Shown one piece after another: positions 1-6,386 of a stretch of 8,208 nt of DNA (positions are counted from its first letter, which is position 1; each line of letters starts with the position of its first letter). The DNA is from Thermoplasmata archaeon (GTDB lineage: Archaea; Thermoplasmatota; Thermoplasmata; UBA10834). The DNA is taken from NCBI GenBank assembly GCA_013331315.1, contig DUGQ01000129.1, positions 1 through 8,208 on the forward strand, in the 5' to 3' direction. A program made the translations under genes and the position numbers. The notes below the pieces were generated by a model. That model saw only the letters and a list, made by a program, of their open reading frames with translations. It was not told where the DNA came from and did no database searches.

Positions 1-65
1 AGGCTGAGTTCGGGGCGGAGCGTAGGGTGGTAGTGCCTGAGCGCTACCAGAAGATCGACCTGTGA
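1..65 (+). CDS. C-terminal tail of an unidentified protein, cut by the left window edge
   Basis: An open frame enters from the left edge. Its first full codon is at position 3, and it runs 20 codons to a TGA at 63-65, reading AEFGAERRVVVPERYQKIDL. The codons are gene-like, mostly G or C in the third position with AGG for arginine, matching the archaeal genes to the right. The other two + frames meet stops early (TGA at 5-7, TAG at 31-33). The stop lies 8 bp from the stop of the convergent exporter gene, a normal spacing for a compact genome. The fragment is too short to assign a family. It could be a chance open stretch, since 60 bases is little evidence. Confidence 0.45.
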   Translation, partial: AEFGAERRVVVPERYQKIDL

Positions 66-73
66 CTGTCAGG

Positions 74-877
74 CTACTGAGTCAGAAGACTGTAGATCAT
101 CTCGCATGCCGCGAGATAGACTCCGCCCACGAATATCGTCCGGACGGACTTCGTCTTCAGCTTCTTGAGGCCCCAAGTCGAGCCGATGACGGCCATCACG
201 AAGACTATCGGCGTAAGCGCGACGGCGAGGTCGTAGTGTATCGTGACCCCCTCCTGGAGCGCATAGGCCGCGAAAGCCGCGGGCGTCAATATCGCGCCCA
301 TCAGAGCCGAAGTGCCAATCGCCTTCCTCGCGTCGAACCTGAACACATAGATGATCAACGGGACGCTTATCACGCCGCCGCCGATGCCGAAGCTGCCTAT
401 CAAGAAGCCCGTGAGCACACTTACCCCTACACCAGCCATGACTCTGCTCGCGCTCCGCTCCGCCTCGCCGCGGCCTTCCCCCTCACGTGACCGGTAGAGG
501 TCGTGAATCATCTTGGTCGCCACGATCAGCAGGAGCGAGGCGAACCCTATCTTGACATACGTCTCATCCACGGACGTGGTGAAGAGAACCCCGATGACGA
601 CCCCCACCATTCCGCCGGCCGCCAACATGACCCCCAGCCTGAAGTCGACCAATCGCTTCCTCGAGTGGCTGAAGGTCGCGCTGGCCATCGTCGCGAAGGC
701 GAAGCACAGCGATAGAGGCACGATCTCCTTCATCGCGAGGCTGAGGAAGAACAGGTCCATTATGGGCACGTACAACTGTCCGCCGCCCAGGCCCAGGTTC
801 GAGTAGAAGAACGCGACGACCGCTGCAAGGGCGGCGACCACGATGAGTGATTCGGTCCCGACCGTCTCGAAAGCCAC
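74..877 (-). CDS. TauE/SafE-family membrane transporter (probable sulfite or organosulfonate exporter)
   Basis: This 267-residue polytopic membrane protein has the usual length and two-fold pseudosymmetry of TauE/SafE (former DUF81) proteins. Each half has a glycine-rich signature: GLGGGQLYVP at about residues 29-38 and GIGGGVISVP at about 164-173, the second followed by the conserved KAIGTSALMG stretch (185-194). Around eight hydrophobic segments flank a charged central cytoplasmic loop (about 128-145, rich in Arg and Glu). Members move sulfite, sulfoacetate or other small anions across the membrane; the substrate cannot be read from this sequence. The start is a GTG at 875-877, the only good start before the first membrane segment; an in-frame TAA lies 27 bases upstream. 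No clear Shine-Dalgarno site precedes it, and a TATA-like box about 26 bases upstream suggests a leaderless message. The gene is divergent from the aldehyde oxidoreductase. Confidence 0.9.
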   Translation of the reverse strand: MAFETVGTESLIVVAALAAVVAFFYSNLGLGGGQLYVPIMDLFFLSLAMKEIVPLSLCFAFATMASATFSHSRKRLVDFRLGVMLAAGGMVGVVIGVLFTTSVDETYVKIGFASLLLIVATKMIHDLYRSREGEGRGEAERSASRVMAGVGVSVLTGFLIGSFGIGGGVISVPLIIYVFRFDARKAIGTSALMGAILTPAAFAAYALQEGVTIHYDLAVALTPIVFVMAVIGSTWGLKKLKTKSVRTIFVGGVYLAACEMIYSLLTQ

Positions 878-898
878 GATGCTCAGAACAATGGCGAT

Positions 899-907
899 GT
901 ATTAAAC
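899..907 (-). promoter_or_regulatory. Possible TATA box of the TauE/SafE gene
   Basis: Read on the minus strand this is GTTTAATAC, an A/T-rich patch centred about 26 bases before the GTG start. That spacing would place transcription initiation at or next to the start codon, fitting the absence of a Shine-Dalgarno site. The match to an archaeal TATA element is modest, so the call is tentative. Confidence 0.35.
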
Positions 908-996
908 AGATATGATTGTACAGTCGTTCGAATGACATAGGCTTTTTGCGAATCTGTTACGAACAGCGCGCCGGTTGATGCCACATAGCCTAAATC

Positions 997-1007
997 TTTT
1001 TATATAC
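997..1007 (+). promoter_or_regulatory. Archaeal TATA box of the aldehyde:ferredoxin oxidoreductase gene
   Basis: TTTTTATATAC is a strong archaeal TATA element, preceded by an A-rich stretch (TAAATC, 991-996) that could serve as the B-recognition element. The expected transcript start about 25 bases downstream (around 1028) would leave a leader of about 20 nucleotides, just enough to hold the Shine-Dalgarno site at 1036-1041. Confidence 0.75.
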
Positions 1008-1035
1008 TGTAGCAATTCTTTCGGTCCGGTTTCGA

Positions 1036-1041
1036 GAGGTG
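1036..1041 (+). promoter_or_regulatory. Shine-Dalgarno site fixing a TTG start
   Basis: GAGGTG lies 7 bases before the TTG at 1049-1051. This spacing supports the uncommon TTG as the true start of the oxidoreductase. The encoded N-terminus, MRILRVDLTSG, matches where this family normally begins. The GTG at 1039 is in another frame. Confidence 0.7.
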
Positions 1042-1048
1042 CGCAGAG

Positions 1049-2845
1049 TTGAGGATTCTAAGGGTCGACCTCACGTCGGGAAGAACGGAAGAGAGTCAGA
1101 TATCCGAAGCCGACCTGCTGAAGTTCGTCGGAGGGAGGGGGCTCGCCGCCAAGATCCTGTATCAGGAGAACAAGCCCAGAGTCGACCCCTTCGACCCCGA
1201 GAACAGGCTCATCTTCATGACCGGGCCGTACACTGGCACGTATGGGTCGTTCACCGGATTCTACAACGTCACCACGAAGTCCCCCCTCACAGGGGCGATC
1301 CTCTCCGCCCATTCGGGCGGGCACTGGGGACCTATGCTGAGGAAGACAGGCTACGACGGCATCGTCTTCAAGGGTCGGTCGCCGGAGCCGATCTACCTTC
1401 TGATCACGGACGACGGTCCTGAGATCAAGGACGCGGCGGACCTATGGGGAAAGGACGTCTTCGAGACCATCGATGTGCTCGAGGAGAGACACAAGAAGGC
1501 AAAGGCAGCGGTCATCGGCCCGGCAGGAGAGCAACGCTCTCGGATAGCCGCCATAATGAACGACCACCACAGAGCAGCGGGAAGGGGTGGTGCGGGAGCC
1601 GTCATGGGCTCCAAGAACCTCAAGGCTATAGTGGTCCACGGTACCAAGGACGTGTACCAGGCGGACCCAGACAGACTACGGGAGAGCTTCAAGGAGGCCA
1701 CCAAGACCGTCAAGGAGAAGTCGGCCGCCTTCGCCAAATACGGGACCTCCATGGTGGTGGGAATAACCGGAAAGGCGGGCACGATCCCGACCAAGAACCT
1801 CCAGACCGGATACTTCCCCGATTTCGAGAAGATCGGGGGTGACGCGCTCATCAACGGACACTTCGTCAAGAACATGGCCTGCGCGAGGTGCCCGCTCCAT
1901 TGCGGGAACGCAACCAGGGCCGAGAAGGACTACCAGGTCGAGACCGAGGGGCCGGAGTACGAGACTCTGGCCATGTTCGGCGCGAACCTCGAGAACGCCA
2001 ACCTCGAGTCCATCATAATGGCGAACGACCTCTGCAACCGATACGGGATCGACACCATATCGTGCGCGGACACGATCGCGTGCGCGGTGGAGCTGTTCGA
2101 CAAAGGAATTATGACAAAAGAGGAGACCGGTGGGTTGGAACTCTCGTGGGGCGACCACAGATCCATCGTCAGGCTGGTCGAGCTCACCGGGAGAGTCGAG
2201 GGATTCGGCAGGGAGATCGGAGAGGGCTCGAGGAGGCTCGCGGCGAAATACGGCCCAGAGGCGGAGAAGTGCGCGATGAACGTCAAGGGCATGGAGTTCC
2301 CGGGGTACGACCCCAGGGGAATCCAAGGGATGTCGCTGGCCTTCGCGACCTCCACAAGGGGCGCCTGCCATCTCAGGGCGACGATGTACGTCCCCGAGCT
2401 GTTCCAGGGAGTTCTGGACAGGTTCACCGTCAAGGGGAAGGCGCAGCCGCTGAAGGACCTTCAGGAACTGTTCACCGTGCTTGACTGCATGATCCTCTGC
2501 AAGTTCGGTGCGAGGAACGCTTTCGCGAACTCATGGGACAACATGGTGATGTTGACGAACGCCGCCACCGGCCACGGCTACACGGTGGAGGAGCTGAAGC
2601 GGGTCGGCGAGCGCGTGTGGAACGTCGAGAGGCTCTTCAACCTCAGGGAGGGACTGTCCAAGAAGGATGATACGCTCCCTGAGAGACTCTTCACCATACC
2701 AATCCATGACGGCCCGTCGAAAGGCGCGGTGGTGAACAAGGGGGACTTCGAGGCGGAGCTTGAGCAGTACTATTCCGTGTGGGGATGGTCTCCTGAGGGC
2801 GTTCCCACGCCAGAGACACTGGCCAGGCTCGAACTCGGAATATGA
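1049..2845 (+). CDS. aor: Tungsten-dependent aldehyde:ferredoxin oxidoreductase
   Basis: This 598-residue cytoplasmic enzyme is full length for the AOR family, which oxidises aldehydes to carboxylic acids with ferredoxin as acceptor, using a tungsten bis-pterin cofactor and one [4Fe-4S] cluster. Visible marks: the N-terminal ILRVDLTSG start and GGRGLAAKIL (28-37); the pterin-binding region GRGGAGAVMGSKNLKAI (178-194); the cluster ligands CxxCxxxC at C278, C281 and C285, with the fourth cysteine C484 in DCMILC, spaced like the conserved D489/C494 pair of the Pyrococcus enzyme; EGPEYET (299-305); and the YDPRGIQGMSLAFATSTRG block (419-437). Translation starts at TTG, supported by a Shine-Dalgarno site and the family alignment. 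The gene appears monocistronic, with its own TATA box and no cofactor-synthesis or ferredoxin gene beside it. Aldehyde specificity (AOR, FOR, GAPOR or WOR type) cannot be decided by eye; amino-acid or sugar fermentation is the usual context. Confidence 0.95.
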   Translation: MRILRVDLTSGRTEESQISEADLLKFVGGRGLAAKILYQENKPRVDPFDPENRLIFMTGPYTGTYGSFTGFYNVTTKSPLTGAILSAHSGGHWGPMLRKTGYDGIVFKGRSPEPIYLLITDDGPEIKDAADLWGKDVFETIDVLEERHKKAKAAVIGPAGEQRSRIAAIMNDHHRAAGRGGAGAVMGSKNLKAIVVHGTKDVYQADPDRLRESFKEATKTVKEKSAAFAKYGTSMVVGITGKAGTIPTKNLQTGYFPDFEKIGGDALINGHFVKNMACARCPLHCGNATRAEKDYQVETEGPEYETLAMFGANLENANLESIIMANDLCNRYGIDTISCADTIACAVELFDKGIMTKEETGGLELSWGDHRSIVRLVELTGRVEGFGREIGEGSRRLAAKYGPEAEKCAMNVKGMEFPGYDPRGIQGMSLAFATSTRGACHLRATMYVPELFQGVLDRFTVKGKAQPLKDLQELFTVLDCMILCKFGARNAFANSWDNMVMLTNAATGHGYTVEELKRVGERVWNVERLFNLREGLSKKDDTLPERLFTIPIHDGPSKGAVVNKGDFEAELEQYYSVWGWSPEGVPTPETLARLELGI

Positions 2846-3025
2846 CCTTGACCGCCCATAGTAGGCTCTCGCGCGAACCTCACAGTAGGTCCGCTCCGAC
2901 GTGTTGACGCAGCTCGAGGTCATGGGATCTGCCCGGGCGAGGTGAACGGTGCGTGGGGCCTGCCAGTGACGAGGGACAACCTCACAGCCAGCGCGGATTA
3001 TCAAAAGTGATATCCGGTCCTCAGA

Positions 3026-3035
3026 CATATATAAG
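3026..3035 (+). promoter_or_regulatory. TATA box of the ABC transporter operon
   Basis: CATATATAAG is a good archaeal TATA element ending 33 bases before the ATG at 3069. A transcript start near 3056-3060 leaves a leader of about 10 nucleotides, with only a weak AGGTAGG-like Shine-Dalgarno site (3058-3064). The spacer behind it (2846-3000) shows no gene, and its short start-codon frames close within a few codons. Confidence 0.65.
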
Positions 3036-3068
3036 CCGTCAACATCCTTTTTCGCTCAGGTAGGCTCC

Positions 3069-3983
3069 ATGATAGAAGCCAATGGTCTATCGAAGGATTA
3101 CAGGGAAGTCAGGGCACTGGATAACGTCAGCCTCAGGGTGGGCAGGGGCGAGATTTTCGGATTCTTCGGCCCCAACGGCGCCGGCAAGACGACCTGCATC
3201 AAGGTCCTCTGCGGACTGACCAACGCAACTGGCGGGGACGCTTCCGTGCTCGGCATCGACGTCCGTGGCGCGCCAGTCCACGTGAGAGACAACATCGCCA
3301 TACTTTCGGAGGAGAGCAGGTTCTACGAGGAGATGACTCCCAGACGCTACCTGAACATGTTCGGCAAGTTCATGCTCATGAAGCGATCGGACCGACAAGC
3401 TGCTCTCAACAGGGTGGCCGACCTCGCTGACATAAGGGCCTTCATTGACCGGAGGATAGCCCACCTGTCCATGGGGCAGAGGCAACGGGTCTCCCTCGCC
3501 AGGGTGCTCATGTCCGACGTCCCGTTGATATTCCTCGACGAACCATTCGAAGGGGTCGACATCATCCACAGGAGGAAGCTGAGGGAGCACCTGCGGGACT
3601 ACGTCTCGAAGGGGAACACGGTCTTCTTCACCTCGCACAACCTCATCGAGGCGGAGTACATCGTCGACAGGTTCGCGTTCATACACCACGGGAGACTCAT
3701 AGCCGTTGGCACCGCGGAGGAGCTGAAGGAGAAGTATCTAGCCCCTTCATTCATGCTGCACGTCTCGGATCCCCAGAGGGCCAGACAGGTGCTGGACGAC
3801 AACCTGAGGCTGCAGTCCATCAAGATTGTCGAGGGCAGCGTGTCAGTCGTGCTGTCGAAGCGGTCTGACTCCTCGCAGGTGGCGAAGCTGCTCATCGGGG
3901 AGGGCATAGACCTCTACGAGATGAAGTCGGTCGGGACGATGGAGGAAGTTTTCGAGCGGACCACGAGGGGTGACGTATCATGA
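3069..3983 (+). CDS. ABC transporter ATP-binding protein (ABC-2 export type)
   Basis: A 304-residue cytoplasmic ATPase powers the permease encoded next to it. Motifs in order: Walker A GPNGAGKTT (34-42); Q-loop region ILSEESRFYEEMT (78-90), where Glu stands for the usual Gln, as is common in ABC-2 exporters; signature LSMGQ (133-137); Walker B LIFLDEP (153-159) with catalytic E158; D-loop EGVD (161-164), diverged from the usual SGLD; and the switch histidine H190 in FFTSHN. After the roughly 220-residue nucleotide-binding domain comes a C-terminal extension of about 85 residues, as in many drug, lipid or Na+ export ATPases. The start ATG follows a TATA box and short leader. The TGA stop overlaps the permease start (ATGA), so the two are translationally coupled. 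The family does not reveal the substrate. Confidence 0.95.
   Translation: MIEANGLSKDYREVRALDNVSLRVGRGEIFGFFGPNGAGKTTCIKVLCGLTNATGGDASVLGIDVRGAPVHVRDNIAILSEESRFYEEMTPRRYLNMFGKFMLMKRSDRQAALNRVADLADIRAFIDRRIAHLSMGQRQRVSLARVLMSDVPLIFLDEPFEGVDIIHRRKLREHLRDYVSKGNTVFFTSHNLIEAEYIVDRFAFIHHGRLIAVGTAEELKEKYLAPSFMLHVSDPQRARQVLDDNLRLQSIKIVEGSVSVVLSKRSDSSQVAKLLIGEGIDLYEMKSVGTMEEVFERTTRGDVS
3966..3973 (+). promoter_or_regulatory. Shine-Dalgarno site at the ATPase/permease overlap
   Basis: AGGGGTGA inside the last codons of the ATPase gene closely resembles the archaeal consensus GGAGGTGA. It sits 6 bases before the permease ATG at 3980, whose ATGA overlaps the ATPase stop. It supports this start over the ATG two codons later at 3986. 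Confidence 0.7.
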
Positions 3984-5854
3984 GCATGGATATCCCCCCG
4001 CCGCCTGAGGATGATTCCGAGCTTCCGCCGCCTCCGGCCGAGATCGCGGAGACCAGCCATCACTATCCGGAGATCAAGGTCCACAAATCGGGGCCACTGG
4101 CGACCGTCCACAGGGCGTTCGTGATATTCGAGAAGGACATACGCACGATGGCCAAGCACGGCCTCGTGAGTTCCGTGATCCTCTTCGTGTTCCTGATGGT
4201 CATCTTCTCCATCATGAGCTTCGCGATGAAGCAGGCGATGTCGTTCGACATCGGCAGCATGATGGACGGCGACGAGATAGATGTGCCATGGGCCACTGAG
4301 AGCAACCCGCCGACCGCCGACGCAGGCAATGACAGAACCGTCTCCGCCGGCACGACGGTCAGGCTGGACGCCACGGGCTCGCACGACGACGACCGGATAG
4401 TCCATTACCAGTGGTCATTCTGGGAAGTGGACTACAACGTGGACCTGTTCGGCGCGAGGGTTGACTACACATTCAACTACGTCGGGGTCTACGAGATACG
4501 TCTCACCGTCGTGGACTACTCCATCAACCAGGCGGAGGACAACGTGACCATCACGGTCACGCATGCCACTTCGGACACGGAAGCCCCCTGGGCGGACGTC
4601 CCCTGGAGCGTCGATACCGACGTCGACGATACTGTCGACTTCGCCGCCTCCAACTCTACTGACAACGTCGGAGTGGTCAACTGGACCTGGGTCGTCCACG
4701 ACGTTGTGGAGACGAAACTCTACGGAGAGGAAGCCAGCTACAGGTTCCGATACGCCAGCGACTGGGAATTCGGCGTGACGCTCATACTGAGGGACGCCTC
4801 GGGGAACTACAACAACTACTGGGTTGGTGTGAACGTCCATCAGCTGTACGAAGACTACGACAGGCCGTGGGCGGAGGTCAACGAGCCCGGACTCGTGGTC
4901 CTCGGGGACACCGTCACCCTAGACGGTTCCGGCTCGGGCGATGATTCCAGCCAGATCGACATGTACACGTGGTACATCAACCACAATGGCACCTTCACTG
5001 TCCTCACAGGACAGACTGTCGAGTTCACGCCCTCCGAATGGGGCTGGTACGAGGTCATGCTGATAGTCCGCGACGAGGCGGGCAACTACAACGACGAATG
5101 GAACGCCAGGACGGGGTTCATAGTCGCGCCGTTGGGGGTCGAGGAGGTCAACGCGATAACCTGGAAGAGCACGCCCTTCGGTGTCGACGTGTCCTTCAAC
5201 CTGCTGACATACGCCTACGGTGTCGCGCTGCTCTCGTCCGTGATATTCGTAGGAGGACTGTTCGCGAAGGGCTTCTCCCACGAGATTCAGAAGGGAACAA
5301 TCAAGATCCTCTTCTTTGGGCCGATATCCGTGACGACCACGATCTTCTCAAAAATTCTCTACCCGATCGTCGTGGGGCCGTTCCTCATATTCCCGCTGAC
5401 GATGGGCGTCCTCGCAACGTTCGAGCAGAGCCCCGGCGAGATATTCGTCATCACCCTCGTGGCCTACTCCCTCGTCGTGATGACGATGGTGGCCGCCGCC
5501 TACGGCTCGTGCCTGGTGTACTACGCGGTCAAGAGGATGGTGCTGAAGCCCCCGGTCTTCTCGCGGATGTTCATGTACCTGTCGCTCCTCGGAACGCTGA
5601 CGGTCTTCGAGTGGCTCTCATTCGTCCTGGACATGTGGCTGGAGGTGGACACGTACGGCGACATGTACGACAAGTACGCCATCGGCATCGCGATGTTCTC
5701 GCCGTTCCACCACGGAGGCGAGTATCTGTCGAACAGCATCCTGGGGACGACATGGACCATCGACTGGGGCATGTTCCTGATACCCATCCTGCTGATAGTG
5801 CTAGGAGTCATAGCCTCGAAGAGGCTGTACCCTGACCTGTTCTCGCGGGAGTGA
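3980..5854 (+). CDS. ABC-2 type permease with three extracellular PKD-like domains
   Basis: This 624-residue membrane partner of the ATPase begins with a cytoplasmic, acidic, proline-rich tail (two PPPP runs within residues 6-19). Membrane segment 1 is at about 62-82. An outside insert of about 320 residues follows, with three PKD-like beta-sandwich modules at about 110-194, 201-287 and 295-383. Module 1 is the most classical (PPTADAGNDRTVSAGTTVRLD...YQWSF); modules 2 and 3 share WAD/WAE openings and near-identical RDASGNYNNYW / RDEAGNYNDEW ends, suggesting duplication. Five more membrane segments follow (about 407-428, 459-481, 487-515, 530-549, 596-612). The cytoplasmic HEIQKGTIKILFFGPIS stretch (434-450) is the ABC-2 hallmark coupling region. 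The outside insert holds four N-glycosylation sequons (N188, N225, N234, N336). It starts by ATGA overlap with the ATPase gene and has no second permease partner, so it probably works as a homodimer. Substrate unknown. Confidence 0.88.
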   Translation: MSMDIPPPPEDDSELPPPPAEIAETSHHYPEIKVHKSGPLATVHRAFVIFEKDIRTMAKHGLVSSVILFVFLMVIFSIMSFAMKQAMSFDIGSMMDGDEIDVPWATESNPPTADAGNDRTVSAGTTVRLDATGSHDDDRIVHYQWSFWEVDYNVDLFGARVDYTFNYVGVYEIRLTVVDYSINQAEDNVTITVTHATSDTEAPWADVPWSVDTDVDDTVDFAASNSTDNVGVVNWTWVVHDVVETKLYGEEASYRFRYASDWEFGVTLILRDASGNYNNYWVGVNVHQLYEDYDRPWAEVNEPGLVVLGDTVTLDGSGSGDDSSQIDMYTWYINHNGTFTVLTGQTVEFTPSEWGWYEVMLIVRDEAGNYNDEWNARTGFIVAPLGVEEVNAITWKSTPFGVDVSFNLLTYAYGVALLSSVIFVGGLFAKGFSHEIQKGTIKILFFGPISVTTTIFSKILYPIVVGPFLIFPLTMGVLATFEQSPGEIFVITLVAYSLVVMTMVAAAYGSCLVYYAVKRMVLKPPVFSRMFMYLSLLGTLTVFEWLSFVLDMWLEVDTYGDMYDKYAIGIAMFSPFHHGGEYLSNSILGTTWTIDWGMFLIPILLIVLGVIASKRLYPDLFSRE

Positions 5855-5936
5855 GGGATGCTCAGGGCTCGGGCTGCAAAGGGAAGATCGAAAGAATCGA
5901 CATGAAAGGGTTTGCCTATCTGACCGAGCGGACGGT

Positions 5937-6386
5937 CTAGAGTGCCTCGACCTTGGCCATGTTGGCCTGGTTCTCCTTGCCCAGGCGCTCGAGTATGCGC
6001 GCGGCCTCGGCCAGGAGCGACTTGGCCACCTTCGACGAGTCGAGGTAGAAGCTGGAAGACGTCCCCTCCATCTTCGCGAGGAAGGTCTTCGCCCCCGCCA
6101 TGTCGACCCCGTCTGGGACCTCGGTCTCGATCAGGTACTTGTTCCGGTCCAGGTCCTGGATCGGCTCGAGGATCATCTCATTCAGCTTCTCCCGGCGGGT
6201 GTGCTCCAGCACGTCGCTGCGCTTCTTGTGCGCCGCCGAGAGGGCCTTGAACGAGTCAGCCGCGGGGGCGAGTGACGCATTTCCCGCAAGCTCGTCGTAG
6301 ATGCCGATAGCCGCTCTCTCGAGCTCCAGAGCGAATCTGATGACAGACCCGAACGTCGTGCACTCCGGAAACTCGACCTCCACCAT
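5937..6386 (-). CDS. Small ferritin-like (rubrerythrin-related) helical protein with missing metal ligands
   Basis: This 149-residue soluble, all-helical protein resembles the ferritin-like/rubrerythrin fold in spacing. Helix 1 has ELERAAIGIYDELAG with E23 seven residues before Y30; helix 3 has E107 seven residues before Y114; helix 4 has E138 in LERLGKENQ. The usual ExxH ligands are not intact: helix 2 reads AAHKKRSD where an E-x-x-H would stand, and helix 4 has Ala at the expected His. It may therefore bind no di-iron site, or a changed one, and act as a structural or regulatory partner. The ATG at 6384-6386 is chosen because it overlaps the dehydrogenase stop (TGATG) and follows AGGTGG at 6394-6399; a GTG at 6395 would add three residues. 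Coupling to the dehydrogenase suggests joint function. The family call is by helix pattern only and is moderate. Confidence 0.6.
   Translation of the reverse strand: MVEVEFPECTTFGSVIRFALELERAAIGIYDELAGNASLAPAADSFKALSAAHKKRSDVLEHTRREKLNEMILEPIQDLDRNKYLIETEVPDGVDMAGAKTFLAKMEGTSSSFYLDSSKVAKSLLAEAARILERLGKENQANMAKVEAL

Noticed and set aside
2917..2969. GAGGT motifs followed by ATG (2922) and GTG (2949) in the AOR-ABC spacer, suggesting a small leader peptide
   Set aside because: Both frames close after six or seven codons, the spacing to the starts is too short (1-3 bases), and they lie upstream of the TATA box at 3026, outside the predicted ABC transcript.
2875..2987. Direct repeat AACCTCACAG at about 2876-2885 and 2978-2987
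   Set aside because: Ten bases in two copies only, with no further shared flanks and no symmetry; expected by chance at this scale and too little to call an operator or mobile-element end.
2531..3028. Minus-strand open frame of 165 codons spanning the end of the oxidoreductase gene and the spacer
   Set aside because: Most of it is antisense to clear AOR coding sequence, its product is Arg/His/Val-rich with no recognisable motif, and it would run out of the ABC promoter region. It is a shadow of GC-rich coding sequence.
4969..5835. A 288-codon plus-strand frame inside the permease gene
   Set aside because: It is a +1 shadow of the permease: Arg-rich, no family motifs, while the overlapping frame shows ABC-2 and PKD features throughout.
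5855..5936. Short start-to-stop frames and a purine-rich run (5876-5910) in the convergent spacer
   Set aside because: The frames are 15 and 12 codons with no ribosome sites. The run might help end the minus-strand transcript as a pyrimidine-rich tail, but it lacks a clear T tract, so I do not annotate a terminator.
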